A stretch of 64,000 nt of DNA, from positions 11,104,001-11,168,000 of the forward strand of contig WPIO01000007.1 in NCBI GenBank assembly GCA_009760855.2, written 5' to 3'. The stretch is from Cristatella mucedo (Eukaryota; Bryozoa; Phylactolaemata; Cristatellidae). The notes beneath the pieces were generated by a model. The model was not told where the DNA came from. It saw only the letters and a program-made list of their open reading frames with translations, and searched no databases. Positions 62,101-64,000 of the stretch are shown here, one piece after another. How positions within the stretch are numbered: the stretch's first letter is position 1; the number at the start of each line of letters is the position of its first letter. A program made the translations under genes and the position numbers.

Positions 62101-62268
62101 ACCGATGCACGAAGGTCTCTAATGGTAGTGGCGCCTTGCTACCTTTAGCTTGAAGAAAATGCACGTGACCCACAGATTTCCGATGGGCCAATACTTTGTG
62201 GGTGGAGTGCAATTGCTGACTAGGCCCTGAAGGCCAATCAATCTTGATGCTCATTCTACTCCCCTCAA
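4718..62268 (-). CDS. Multi-macrodomain (PARP9/PARP14-like) gene, partial, at least 11 exons
   Basis: Seen: eleven minus-strand exons (62092-62268, 54115-54209, 52298-52525, 46005-46220, 44077-44191, 40003-40146, 34671-34736, 24264-24452, 12404-12610, 11046-11263, 4718-5702) each have an AG acceptor and GT donor, and the phase at every junction matches the next exon. The spliced product reads: leader, macrodomain 1, linker, macrodomain 2, KH-like/linker segment, long Gln-rich charged repeat. Known: tandem macrodomains with short alpha/beta linkers are typical of PARP9/14/15, which bind or remove ADP-ribose in stress and innate-immune signalling. Inferred: a cytoplasmic or nuclear ADP-ribose reader. 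No catalytic ART domain was found in the window, so it may be an enzyme-dead or macro-only relative, or the catalytic part may lie in unseen exons. Introns total over 50 kb and are mostly transposon. The 5' end is off-window and the 3' end is unproven. Confidence 0.75.
4913..5380 (-). repeat. Nested coding tandem repeat (15-bp unit inside a larger unit)
   Basis: On the plus strand the 15-mer ttgatctttttgctc recurs in tandem at about 4955-5015 and 5180-5250, embedded in a longer module that also includes ctgcggacgctgacgaagctg and ctcctgctctcgctgtctgt. The two large modules differ mainly in 15-mer copy number, as expected for a minisatellite. Confidence 0.9.
5990..6832 (-). mobile_element. LINE family A, 3' half of pol and UTR, decayed
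   Basis: The minus strand ends with the hairpin-type tail (TGTTAAGCACCTAGAAAGAG, then ATTATTAAT). Pol fragments upstream include [19 protein letters not shown] and [14 protein letters not shown]. Several frameshifts. It abuts a plus-strand family B copy. Confidence 0.85.
6840..7528 (+). mobile_element. LINE family B, pol C-terminus and 3' UTR
   Basis: A 208-codon open frame (6843-7469) encodes [40 protein letters not shown] and [20 protein letters not shown], the C-terminal pol domain downstream of the reverse transcriptase, then a UTR ending GATACATTACATTACAG. 5'-truncated but with an open terminal frame. Confidence 0.88.
8280..8690 (+). mobile_element. GC-rich 3' pol fragment, R2/NeSL-like non-LTR element (frameshifted)
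   Basis: Much more GC-rich than its surroundings. Plus-strand frames read [15 protein letters not shown], then [20 protein letters not shown], then [20 protein letters not shown] and [20 protein letters not shown]. This order (DLI motif, K-x-x-K-Y helix, V-V-G-x-L-G-x-W strand, R-x-L-x-x-L-C-x-S-x-I) resembles the C-terminal end of R2/NeSL-type retrotransposon proteins. The pieces are in different frames, so it is dead. Family assignment is from memory of the pattern. Confidence 0.55.
9577..9870 (+). mobile_element. LINE family A 3' end
   Basis: Encodes the last pol residues ([12 protein letters not shown]) then the conserved UTR and tail AAGCGCCTAGAAAGAGATTA...GGGCGCTTTATTAAG followed by (ATT)n. 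Confidence 0.9.
10090..10792 (+). mobile_element. LINE family A pol C-terminus and 3' end, with (TTA)n tail
   Basis: Starts with a short stretch of family A UTR (to 10200), then pol C-terminus (for example [20 protein letters not shown]) and a full 3' UTR ending in a TTA repeat (10738-10790). The UTR-then-pol order means two separate insertions or a rearrangement. Confidence 0.88.
10793..10912 (+). mobile_element. LINE family A variant tail
   Basis: A second hairpin tail (aagtgcctagaaagagattg, ctgaaggggctata) directly after the previous copy's microsatellite, with the upstream UTR variant gagcatgctaccactaacca. Confidence 0.75.
11046..11263 (-). CDS. Post-macrodomain exon E' (possible KH-like module)
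   Basis: A 218-bp exon enters in phase 1 (acceptor TATTTCAAG, an AAG rather than a YAG) and leaves in phase 0 (donor AAAACG/GTGAGA). It encodes about 72 residues including [20 protein letters not shown] and [20 protein letters not shown] strand, Gly turn and amphipathic helix in this order resemble the small alpha/beta (KH-like) units that alternate with macrodomains in PARP14 relatives. That assignment is by pattern only. Base composition is more GC-rich than the flanking introns, supporting coding use. Confidence 0.6.
11264..12403 (-). other. Intron between exons D' and E'
   Basis: 1.14 kb, the shortest intron seen. No transposon recognised; includes a poly-C run at 12021-12032. Nothing else supported. 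Confidence 0.55.
12404..12610 (-). CDS. Macrodomain 2, exon D' (C-terminal helix and trailing strand)
   Basis: A 207-bp exon, phase 1 at both ends: acceptor TTTTCTGCTTAG, donor TTTATAG/GTGAGG. Joined to the previous exon it continues [27 protein letters not shown], matching macrodomain 1's post-loop helix ([14 protein letters not shown]). It then reads [20 protein letters not shown], a beta strand like [13 protein letters not shown] followed by a helix, as seen after PARP14-type macrodomains. A Gly/Ser-rich tail ([14 protein letters not shown]) ends the exon. Confidence 0.72.
13486..13562 (+). mobile_element. Decayed LINE A/SINE-2 type 3' tail
   Basis: Reads aagtgcctacatagacattt, agttctctta, gacactataaa and then (TTA)n, the same order as intact tails. 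The upstream body is not recognisable. Confidence 0.6.
14527..14664 (-). mobile_element. SINE-2 copy
   Basis: Minus strand: GCCGAGCTGGTTTGGTCCAG, TTAAGGTGCTCACCCCGACC, GGGCTCGAGCCC (B box), then the tail module GAAGCGCCTCAATAGAGATT and AAGTTCTCTTGG. Close to full length. Confidence 0.88.
14775..15010 (-). mobile_element. LINE family A pol fragment, decayed
   Basis: Minus-strand peptide order [18 protein letters not shown], then [17 protein letters not shown], a frame-shifted version of the family A pol C-terminus; no tail. Confidence 0.65.
15320..15552 (+). repeat. Repeat U fragment, flush with a LINE A tail
   Basis: Shares gaagcattggccaagctatg, gaatttagaaggcacaaa and gtcgactgtagaagcat with 23140-23242, and in both places a minus-strand LINE A tail follows immediately. 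Confidence 0.6.
15553..15795 (-). mobile_element. LINE family A 3' UTR and tail
   Basis: Starts with (TAA)n, then the inverted hairpin (caccctcagagaactcaatc, tttctatgtgctttacac) and UTR to about 15795. Confidence 0.85.
15798..16376 (-). mobile_element. LINE family A pol C-terminus and 3' end
   Basis: (TAA)n then the hairpin and UTR; pol residues upstream include [20 protein letters not shown] in a shifted frame. A separate insertion from the adjacent copy since each has its own tail. Confidence 0.87.
16380..17632 (-). mobile_element. LINE family A (RT to C-terminus), split by SINE-2
   Basis: The minus strand encodes RT-end residues ([38 protein letters not shown]) and the C-terminal domain ([30 protein letters not shown]). 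A SINE-2 sits at 16651-16822 in the opposite orientation. 16400-16585 is a (TAA)n-rich expansion of the tail region. Confidence 0.87.
16651..16822 (+). mobile_element. SINE-2 nested in LINE A
   Basis: Plus strand: gcaagctggttgggttcagc, ttaaggtgctcgccccgacc, gggtcgagcccc (B box), tail gaagcacctgaatagagatt and ttctcttgaggcgctata, then (ATT)n. It separates two parts of one LINE copy. Confidence 0.88.
17640..17855 (+). repeat. Repeat U fragment
   Basis: Contains acatgtacctcgatatgcca, tatatttctactggcttact and atgtggagatcgtcaaaact in the order seen in the other copies; starts exactly where the LINE A 5' end stops. Confidence 0.5.
18460..18640 (-). mobile_element. LINE A-type tail, decayed
   Basis: (TAA)n followed by ctctctctaggcacttcata and UTR remnants (catgcataagcacataaagg). 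Confidence 0.55.
19685..19872 (+). mobile_element. LINE family B 3' end, decayed
   Basis: Keeps gactcagctgtatgctcctc, actctccagcataacacaca and ttacagacggagatttattt from the family B terminus, with many substitutions. Confidence 0.75.
20335..21470 (+). mobile_element. LINE family A, internally rearranged copy (left arm of inverted repeat)
   Basis: The first 280 bp are pol C-terminal (decayed) but at about 20605 the sequence jumps back to an earlier pol part ([20 protein letters not shown]) and reads through to a complete 3' tail at 21470. The chimeric junction tttttcaaatcctttcaaat is shared with the minus-strand copy at 21735-22280. Confidence 0.85.
21735..22280 (-). mobile_element. LINE family A fragment, inverted partner of 20335-21470
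   Basis: Reverse complement of the chimeric left copy, including the rearranged junction (aaaggatttgaaaaagcatt). The [16 protein letters not shown] block occurs twice within it. Confidence 0.85.
23140..23242 (+). repeat. Repeat U fragment, flush with a LINE A tail
   Basis: Matches 15448-15552 (gaagcattggccaaggtatg, aaaggtcgactgtagaagca) and the same junction to a minus-strand tail. Confidence 0.6.
23243..23440. mobile_element. Two LINE A tails head-to-head (inverted)
   Basis: Minus-orientation tail (ctatagcgccctcagagaac) followed within about 100 bp by a plus-orientation tail (gcacctagaaagaggttgag, gaggaggctatatc, (ATT)n). Confidence 0.75.
23441..24005 (-). mobile_element. LINE family A pol C-terminus and 3' end
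   Basis: Full inverted tail, UTR and pol remnants ([37 protein letters not shown]) with frameshifts; stops 250 bp from exon C'. Confidence 0.87.
24264..24452 (-). CDS. Macrodomain 2, exon C' (core strands)
   Basis: A 189-bp exon, phase 1 at both ends, with acceptor CTTGCACAG and donor AGTGAAG/GTAGGT. It encodes about 62 residues: [22 protein letters not shown] parallels the strand-turn-strand [18 protein letters not shown] of macrodomain 1 (quoted here in two overlapping parts), and [16 protein letters not shown] then [11 protein letters not shown] parallels the helix and [10 protein letters not shown] strand. The diphosphate loop is lost (S-T-L-S-E-D in place of P-A-I-G-S-G). It is isolated by 10-kb and 11.7-kb repeat-filled introns. 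Confidence 0.75.
25317..25832 (+). mobile_element. LINE family B pol C-terminus, strongly decayed
   Basis: Recognisable: tggcagccgaagctagtcga, caaggcttgccatggcttgg, ttagctgctccactc and the terminal gctgcgactgtgctataaaa; many indels. Confidence 0.65.
25985..27432 (+). mobile_element. LINE family A, RT to 3' tail, with nested minus-strand LINE A
   Basis: Plus strand covers RT ([13 protein letters not shown] region, [20 protein letters not shown]), linker ([17 protein letters not shown]) and C-terminus, then a tail variant at 27355-27432. The RT catalytic box reads Y-T-D-D in place of Y-A-D-D. It is interrupted at 26840-27045 by another LINE A 3' end. Confidence 0.87.
26840..27045 (-). mobile_element. 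LINE family A 3' end nested in LINE A
   Basis: (TAA)n plus hairpin and UTR on the minus strand, splitting the host pol at ccatacctcgta / acaaatctcaaatc, which are contiguous in intact copies. Confidence 0.88.
27490..27588 (+). mobile_element. LINE family B 3' terminal scrap
   Basis: Keeps actctcctgcgtaacaccca and taacagacggagatacatag; preceded by a decayed minus-strand LINE tail (27436-27490). Confidence 0.7.
27965..29725 (-). mobile_element. LINE family C (older relative), split by a LINE A insertion
   Basis: 27965-28650 and 29535-29725 read as one minus-strand LINE related to family A but far more diverged ([31 protein letters not shown]). Its RT-side part resumes after the inserted family A copy. 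Confidence 0.6.
28655..29530 (-). mobile_element. LINE family A, well preserved, nested in LINE C
   Basis: A 161-codon minus-strand frame (28882-29367) encodes [20 protein letters not shown]-type residues through [20 protein letters not shown] to the pol stop, then UTR and tail. Flanked by LINE C on both sides. Confidence 0.9.
30500..32312 (+). mobile_element. LINE family B, endonuclease and RT pieces, with SINE-1 inserted
   Basis: 30519-30760 is AP-endonuclease-like: [12 protein letters not shown], then [11 protein letters not shown] and [15 protein letters not shown] (the N-D-F-N and S-D-H motifs). After SINE-1 it continues to the RT motif ([16 protein letters not shown]-like) and then, with a large deletion, to the family B 3' end. 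Multiple stops and shifts. Confidence 0.82.
30994..31171 (+). mobile_element. SINE-1 copy inserted in LINE B
   Basis: gagccgtaatggctcactag with an A-box-like stretch and a perfect B box ggttcgaatcc at 31054-31064; body ends aatcagctagtattttttta. Full-length reference copy, about 178 bp. Confidence 0.9.
32314..32478 (+). mobile_element. SINE-2 copy, divergent
   Basis: cctggtttggctcaggggtt, aaggtgctggcc, actcgagccctctgg (B box), tail gaagtgcctggaaaaaagat and gttctcttaagg; carries an extra duplicated segment (gaccgaggtcccgg / gaccaaggtcatgg). Confidence 0.7.
32556..32720 (+). mobile_element. SINE-1 variant copy
   Basis: gggctgtgatagcccaggag head, B box ggttcgaatcc, then gcgatagctgacaaagctct and aggctgttaaatcagctaaa. 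The head differs from other SINE-1 copies. Confidence 0.82.
32728..32945 (-). mobile_element. LINE family A 3' end, decayed
   Basis: Minus-strand tail (agcaccctcatggaacttag, ttctaagcactttac) and UTR (aatatggttagtggtaaaat). Confidence 0.7.
34671..34736 (-). CDS. Macrodomain 2, micro-exon B' (66 bp)
   Basis: A 66-bp exon between acceptor TTATTTTATAG and a consensus donor (GAAGCTA/GTGAGT), phase 1 at both ends. Splicing to the previous exon makes an Asp codon, giving [16 protein letters not shown] and then [11 protein letters not shown]. This aligns with the first loop and helix of macrodomain 1 ([23 protein letters not shown]), including the Leu-x-Ser pattern and the K-E-L-x-E helix. The loop glycine is replaced by charged residues. 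The length alone would be weak, but phases on both sides and the alignment make it credible. Confidence 0.6.
34885..36545 (+). mobile_element. LINE family B, RT to 3' end, decayed
   Basis: RT piece [20 protein letters not shown] (35181-35393), later the C-terminal domain ([39 protein letters not shown] in 36095-36496) and the 3' UTR. Starts about 150 bp from micro-exon B'; that exon is upstream of it on the other strand. Confidence 0.82.
36545..36638 (+). mobile_element. LINE family A UTR fragment
   Basis: gtgggtccatgtgattcgtc through gctgacctggtgcatgtc, wedged between two family B copies and lacking a tail. Confidence 0.7.
36640..37690 (+). mobile_element. LINE family B, RT end to 3' UTR
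   Basis: Begins around [14 protein letters not shown] (36680s), continues through [20 protein letters not shown] and [20 protein letters not shown] to [19 protein letters not shown] and the terminal gagctacagaaggagataca. One of the better family B copies; several frameshifts. Confidence 0.88.
37705..37850 (+). mobile_element. LINE A variant 3' tail
   Basis: gagcattctaccactacact, gcagcataagtgaagtgcct, aaagattaagttccctgagg then (ATT)n-like AT sequence. Confidence 0.7.
38330..38442 (+). mobile_element. LINE A tail with long (ATT)n
   Basis: gcagcaaatgtaaagcacct, agaaagattaagttctcag-type stem and a 38-bp ATT run. Confidence 0.8.
38640..39120 (+). mobile_element. LINE family B pol C-terminus and 3' end
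   Basis: Encodes [38 protein letters not shown] and, in a second frame after a small duplication (tactttcatcctactttcat), [20 protein letters not shown]; ends gagatacattacattacata. Confidence 0.88.
40003..40146 (-). CDS. Macrodomain 2, exon A' (degenerate start)
   Basis: This 144-bp exon enters in phase 1 (acceptor GTCTTTGCAG) and leaves in phase 1 (donor TTTATCG/GTAGGC). After a polar lead ([15 protein letters not shown]) it encodes [29 protein letters not shown], parallel to macrodomain 1's [14 protein letters not shown] plus [14 protein letters not shown]. The V-N motif is replaced by I-H-A-T, losing the conserved Asn. Unlike macrodomain 1 there is no intron before the T-D-M-I-I strand, so the two domains differ in gene structure as well as sequence. 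Confidence 0.7.
40147..44076 (-). other. 3.9-kb intron between the linker exon and exon A'
   Basis: Apart from SINE-1 at 41765-41942 no mobile element was recognised. Open frames on either strand (42724-42991, 43168-43612) match nothing I know. Confidence 0.5.
41765..41942 (+). mobile_element. SINE-1 copy
   Basis: Same head, B box (ggttcgaatcc) and tail as the copy at 30994; full length. Confidence 0.9.
44077..44191 (-). CDS. Inter-macrodomain linker exon
   Basis: A 115-bp exon with acceptor CGAATTTCAG and donor TTTACAG/GTAGGA enters in phase 0 (matching exon C) and leaves in phase 1 (matching the next exon). It encodes about 38 residues, [17 protein letters not shown] then [17 protein letters not shown], a Ser/Pro-rich polar stretch with no obvious fold. 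That suits a flexible linker between tandem macrodomains. The call rests on splice sites, phase and position; the sequence itself matches no family I know. Confidence 0.6.
44192..46004 (-). other. 1.8-kb intron between exon C and the linker exon
   Basis: Contains a (GA)n plus (CA)n microsatellite at 45485-45637; no other element recognised. Confidence 0.55.
45485..45637. repeat. (GA)n and (CA)n microsatellite
   Basis: About 85 bp of AG repeats with two interruptions, then a mixed stretch and acacac repeats. Arg/Glu and Ser/Leu ORFs across it are artefacts. Confidence 0.97.
46005..46220 (-). CDS. Macrodomain 1, exon C (phosphate loop and C-terminal helix)
   Basis: This 216-bp exon is phase 0 at both ends: acceptor TTGTTTTACAG, donor TTCGAG/GTAAGG. 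It encodes 72 residues: a helix ([17 protein letters not shown]), the strand and diphosphate loop [15 protein letters not shown], a helix ([14 protein letters not shown]), then a strand [15 protein letters not shown]. The P-A-I-G-S-G loop is the strongest family signature in the window and closely matches PARP14-type macrodomains. Together with exons A and B it completes a full fold of about 170 residues. Confidence 0.9.
46766..47535. mobile_element. LINE A tail (minus) beside a LINE A pol C-terminus (plus)
   Basis: 46766-46870 is a minus-strand tail; 46905-47535 on the plus strand reads [33 protein letters not shown] and ends in a decayed tail with (ATT)n. Confidence 0.78.
48171..48425 (-). 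CDS. Possible extra in-phase exon inside the macrodomain 1 intron (unknown domain)
   Basis: An 85-codon open segment lies between acceptor AATGTTAG and a strong donor (TTTTCTG/GTATGT), phase 0 at both ends, within the phase-0 intron between macrodomain exons B and C. Including it would keep the frame but insert 85 residues into the macrodomain fold. It starts [15 protein letters not shown] and ends with a helix-like stretch ([15 protein letters not shown]) and ALGIAFL. The end loosely echoes the helix-strand pattern of exon C, so it could be a relic or alternative exon. I do not recognise a family. Skipping it gives a normal macrodomain, so constitutive use is unlikely. It could also be chance ORF in an intron. 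Confidence 0.35.
48810..49085 (+). mobile_element. LINE family B 3' end, decayed
   Basis: gctttaggtttgctacataa, actccagaacaatacccact and ggagatacactgcattacat mark the family B terminus; a small LINE A tail scrap (atcaagtgcattattatt) sits at 48615. Confidence 0.72.
50040..51413 (-). mobile_element. LINE family A, RT to 3' tail
   Basis: A 173-codon minus-strand frame (50889-51410) encodes [57 protein letters not shown] and [20 protein letters not shown]; a second frame (50324-50746) covers the C-terminus. The RT Y-A-D-D box is intact. Truncated upstream of RT motif A. Confidence 0.9.
51520..51610 (-). repeat. Repeat U end fragment (tentative)
   Basis: Minus strand carries ATTTCTAACATATATGTCTT and TTTTGAAAGGCACTATA, like the end of copies 1 and 2. 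Short and uncertain. Confidence 0.3.
51731..51885. mobile_element. MITE-like element with terminal inverted repeats
   Basis: gactctgcttataagaatat at the left is mirrored by tactcttataagcagagttt at the right (core CTGCTTATAAGA). The start resembles pogo/Tc1-type termini (cgactctgcttataa). No coding capacity. Confidence 0.5.
52298..52525 (-). CDS. Macrodomain 1, exon B (ADP-ribose binding loop 1)
   Basis: This 228-bp exon is phase 0 at both ends: acceptor CTTACAG, donor AAAAG/GTACGT. It encodes 76 residues with the hallmark macrodomain elements in order: ADVLVNSVD (adenine-side Asp and the V-N motif), [10 protein letters not shown] (first glycine loop), [14 protein letters not shown] (helix), [11 protein letters not shown] (strand and turn) and [11 protein letters not shown] (central strand). 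Known: these elements bind ADP-ribose in PARP9/14-type macrodomains. All look intact, so macrodomain 1 may still bind ligand. It joins exon C across a 6.1-kb intron that also holds an extra in-phase exon candidate. Confidence 0.88.
52526..54114 (-). other. 1.6-kb intron between exons A and B of macrodomain 1
   Basis: No transposon recognised. Contains a CTG/CAG-rich stretch (53667-53710), Gln-coding on the minus strand ([13 protein letters not shown]) but without matching splice sites, and an unassigned 74-codon minus frame (53277-53501). Confidence 0.5.
53667..53710. repeat. Interrupted CTG/CAG trinucleotide run
   Basis: gctgctgctgcttctgctgc then tgccgctgctgctgccg on the plus strand. Confidence 0.9.
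54115..54209 (-). CDS. Macrodomain 1, exon A (first beta strands)
   Basis: This 95-bp exon has acceptor CTTGCAG and donor CAGCAA/GTGAGC, entering in phase 1 and leaving in phase 0. It encodes about 31 residues ending [14 protein letters not shown], the usual macrodomain start: a hydrophobic beta strand, then a V-x-G-x-L/I turn just before the D-V/A-I/L-V-N motif. The next exon supplies exactly that motif (ADVLVNSVD). The upstream part ([17 protein letters not shown]) is a polar linker. It is short enough to be missed by ORF-length filters, and is called from the splice signals and its fit to the neighbouring exon. Confidence 0.8.
54500..54895 (-). mobile_element. LINE family B 3' end
   Basis: atgtatctccatatgtaacc (inverted tail), tgagaaggatagctgagtca and the pol C-terminal residues [18 protein letters not shown] on the minus strand. 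Confidence 0.82.
55384..55450 (+). mobile_element. Possible pogo/Tigger-type terminal fragment
   Basis: tacagtcagccccctgactt then acgacggttcaacttac resembles the terminal repeat style of pogo-like MITEs. Only one end seen. Confidence 0.3.
56077..56113. repeat. (TA)n microsatellite at a SINE-2 tail
   Basis: A 37-bp TA run directly abuts the 3' end of the minus-strand SINE-2, likely grown from its A/T tail. Confidence 0.95.
56105..56252 (-). mobile_element. SINE-2 copy
   Basis: Minus strand: GCCGAGCTGGTTTGGTCCAG, TTAAGGTGCTCGCCCCGACC, GGGCTCGAGCCC, tail GAAGCGCCTGAATAGAGATT, AAGTTCTCTTGGGGCGCTAT. The best preserved copy. Confidence 0.92.
56592..56735 (+). mobile_element. SINE-2 copy with poly-C expansion
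   Basis: ttggtccagcggttaaggtg then a run of C (56622-56633), gtcgtgggctcaagctctga (B box decayed), tail agcgtctgaatggagattaa. Confidence 0.88.
56910..58805 (-). mobile_element. LINE family A, best copy: near-intact RT to 3' tail
   Basis: A 490-codon frame (57322-58794) on the minus strand encodes RT motifs in order: [106 protein letters not shown] and [16 protein letters not shown], then the C-terminal domain. One frameshift near 57375 moves the last part to 57147-57374. UTR and hairpin tail are followed by (TTC)n/(TTA)n. Missing: ORF1 and the endonuclease, so it is 5'-truncated and cannot move itself. CR1/L2/Jockey-type group; clade not certain. Confidence 0.95.
58822..58935 (+). mobile_element. 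SINE-1 fragment
   Basis: cacgacccaggtcgtgggtt, ggtggtgatagccgttaagg and aactgctgctaattaaatta; lacks the A-box head. Confidence 0.7.
58975..59895 (+). mobile_element. LINE family B, decayed, with LINE A tail inserted
   Basis: 58975-59104 and 59210-59895 are family B pol C-terminal pieces (for example [40 protein letters not shown]). 59105-59210 is a minus-strand LINE A tail ((TAA)n, ccctttctaggtgctttaaa). Confidence 0.75.
59900..60060 (-). mobile_element. LINE family A remnant
   Basis: agtcgggagaagtcgtggta and gtgaggtccaggttttgaga match the inverted pol C-terminus of family A; no tail. Confidence 0.5.
60545..60970 (-). mobile_element. LINE family B pol C-terminus and 3' end
   Basis: A 114-codon minus frame (60561-60905) encodes [38 protein letters not shown] and [20 protein letters not shown]. 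Confidence 0.87.
62092..62268 (-). CDS. Candidate leading exon, upstream of macrodomain 1
   Basis: A minus-strand open stretch containing [13 protein letters not shown] and ETFVHRWNE ends at a strong donor (AATGAAA then GTGAGT) in phase 1. Spliced to the next exon it creates an Arg codon and leads into [11 protein letters not shown]. The acceptor is less certain: TTTGCTAG ahead of 62268 has a poor pyrimidine tract, and a TAG before 62255 is an alternative with a different phase. The sequence just upstream (from about 62310) is LINE endonuclease-like, so the exon cannot extend far. I do not recognise the domain; it sits where a PARP14-like protein would have an inter-domain or N-terminal module. 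Moderate support, mainly from the donor and matching phase. Confidence 0.45.
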
Positions 62269-62739
62269 CTAGCAAATTTCGGCAGTTCATGCCTCATACC
62301 ACTCACATCCGGTGGCCATGTCATGGATCTCGTTATAACTACGGATGTCTGCCCAGCTGACCTTGTTATGTGCCTGCTGACCCTCTCGGATCATTTCTCG
62401 GTCTTCTTTAGTGTTCCTGCTCCGTTGTATGTACAGGGTGAAGTCAAGTTTGTCCAGTGACGAAACTTAAAAAGAGGTAACCAAGACAATTTTTTAAATA
62501 AGCATGTCAGGTAAGTCTTTTTGATCAGCACCCGGATTCAACCAACAGCATCGATAACTTCACTAAAAGGCCCTATCTCACTGAGAGACTCCAGAGTATT
62601 GATTTGAATGGACAAATATCATCCGAGGTACCTCTGAAATATGGGGTACCTAAGGGCTCCGTGCTCGGTCCGGTTCTTTTCAAGGTTTACACTCTCCCTC
62701 TTGCCAATGTGTATGTATGTATGTATGTATCTATCTATC

Positions 62740-63371
62740 TATCTCCGTCAGTAACTCCACAAAGTCATAAAGACCATGTGGGTGTTACGCAGGAGAGTTT
62801 TGTATAGCGCACTCACAGCCTAAGCGGCTTTCGGTACGCACTCGGTGGCCAACAGACTTTGTCTCATGCAACAAAGAGAAAGTGGGAAGCATAGCAGAGT
62901 TAGGAGAGCAGTTGAGGTAGTCAGTAGCATAGAAGTAGCAGTTCAGGACCGCTGAAAAAGATGTGCCATAGTCGGCAGTTGGAGAGTAGATGTCGTTGCG
63001 TAAGAATTGTGGAAGCGAGTTCCACAGTCTAGGACCTGCAGAGCTGAAGCTTCTGTCGCCAACTGTCTTTAAGCGGAGGAATGGGAAAGCTAATTTATTG
63101 TCCACACAGGACCTGAGGGCACGTTGCGGCTGGAACTGGTGCAGCAGTTCAGCTAGCTATGGAGGATTCAAGCCGTGGCGGGCCTTGTGGGTCAGCGTAA
63201 GAACTTTGCTCTGTATCCTTTGCTCAACCGGCAACCATTCTAGCTCTTTCAGCAAAGGAAACACGTGCTCACACCGCTGGGACTTGAAGACCAGCCTTGC
63301 AGCCATATTCATAGTCCGCTGTAGTGGCATAATAGCTTTCTTTGGTAGCCCAGCCAATGTGACTGCCGAAT
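62740..63371 (-). mobile_element. LINE family B pol C-terminus and 3' end, nested
   Basis: A minus frame (62785-63105) encodes [20 protein letters not shown] to [12 protein letters not shown], then UTR and a (GATA)n/(CATA)n tail (62712-62742). Upstream pol continues to [20 protein letters not shown]. Confidence 0.9.
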
Positions 63372-63593
63372 GCAATAATAATAATAACAATAATAATTCA
63401 CTTGATAAAGCGCCCTCAGAGAACTTAATCTCTCTCTAGGCGCTTTACATTTGCTGTAAAGTGAAATGCAATGGAATGGTAAGTAAAATCATGCTTGAAA
63501 AACAAACGAAATGAATTATATGGTTAGGGGTGACATGCACAGGGTCAGCATGCAAATGTGGTTAGTGGCAGCATGCACAGTGTCAGCACGCAT
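63372..63593 (-). mobile_element. LINE family A 3' end, nested
   Basis: (TAA)n, hairpin (gataaagcgccctcagagaa, ctctctaggcgctttac) and UTR up to gtgtcagcacgcat. Confidence 0.9.
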
Positions 63594-64000
63594 CTAGGCC
63601 TTTGCTTCTATGCGGACGACACTCAGTCGCACCTTTGTTTTGATCCCTCCCAGCCTTCGAGCACCTCGAATTCTCTCAACTTACTTGCTACATGTATTGA
63701 CAACATCCGCACATCGATGGCAGCAAATTTTCCTAAATCAAATGATAAAACTAACTTACTAGTTATGGCCAGACCAAGTCAGATTCAGAAATTGGAAAGG
63801 CTAATGCTCAAACTCGGGTCTGTCAGCATATCTCCTGTTGAATCTCCACGAAATATAGATGCTATATTCCAAAGTGGCCTCTCGTTAGACGACCACATCA
63901 GCTCCACAATAAAGTCTGCCTACTTTCAGACACATAACATTGCTAAAATTCGGGGTTGTTTAGATAGGGATACCCCACCAAAGTTGGTCCATGCATTTGT

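Larger units (their letters stand above)
62310..64000 (+). mobile_element. LINE family A-type copy, split by two further LINE insertions
   Basis: 62310-62450 is endonuclease-end-like (MDLVITTDVCPADLV, LLTLSDHFSVFFSVP), 62575-62712 is RT ([30 protein letters not shown]), and 63594-64000 resumes at the catalytic box (gcttctatgcggacgacact) through [14 protein letters not shown]-like residues to the window edge. Between them lie a minus-strand LINE B (62740-63371) and a minus-strand LINE A tail (63372-63593). Confidence 0.8.

Overview
This window is metazoan, almost certainly from an invertebrate with a repeat-rich genome. It has no bacterial-style operons. The long ORFs are either non-LTR retrotransposon fragments or short spliced exons, and there are tRNA-derived SINEs, LINE tails ending in (ATT)n, and TG/GA/TA microsatellites. 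I cannot place the species from sequence alone.

The one host gene I can support lies on the minus strand and fills nearly the whole window, from about 62.27 kb down to at least 4.72 kb. I assembled it from exons with good splice sites whose reading phases all agree. In order they are: a leading exon (62092-62268); a first macrodomain (54115-54209, 52298-52525, 46005-46220); a linker (44077-44191); a second, degenerate macrodomain (40003-40146, 34671-34736, 24264-24452, 12404-12610); a KH-like or linker exon (11046-11263); and a 985-bp exon of Gln/Glu/Lys/Arg-rich repeats (4718-5702). The layout resembles PARP9/PARP14-type multi-macrodomain proteins, which bind or process ADP-ribose. I see no ADP-ribosyltransferase catalytic domain. 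The true 5' end lies outside the window and the 3' end is uncertain; a weak terminal-exon candidate is at 1598-1692.

The introns (1.1 to 11.7 kb) are packed with transposons. Two LINE families dominate, both of the CR1/L2/Jockey-like reverse-transcriptase group. Family A ends in a conserved hairpin followed by (ATT)n. Family B ends in a tail rich in GATACATTACATTACA. A third, more decayed relative (family C) is at 27.97-29.73 kb. The best LINE copy is family A at 56.91-58.81 kb on the minus strand, with a pol reading frame broken by one apparent frameshift. Two tRNA-derived SINE families are present. SINE-2 carries a 3' end resembling the family A LINE tail, so it is probably mobilised by that LINE. 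There is also a GC-rich fragment that looks like the 3' end of an R2/NeSL-type retroelement, MITE-like pieces, and an unclassified repeat (repeat U) in several diverged copies.

Layout: 0-4.7 kb repeats and a possible 3' end; 4.7-5.7 kb Gln-rich exon; 6-11 kb LINEs; 11.0-12.6 kb two exons; 12.6-24.3 kb repeat-filled intron with an inverted duplication; 24.3-24.5 kb exon; 24.5-34.7 kb nested LINEs and SINEs; 34.7-54.2 kb six supported exons plus one possible extra exon; 54.2-62.1 kb intron holding the best LINE copy; 62.1-62.3 kb leading exon; 62.3-64 kb nested LINEs.
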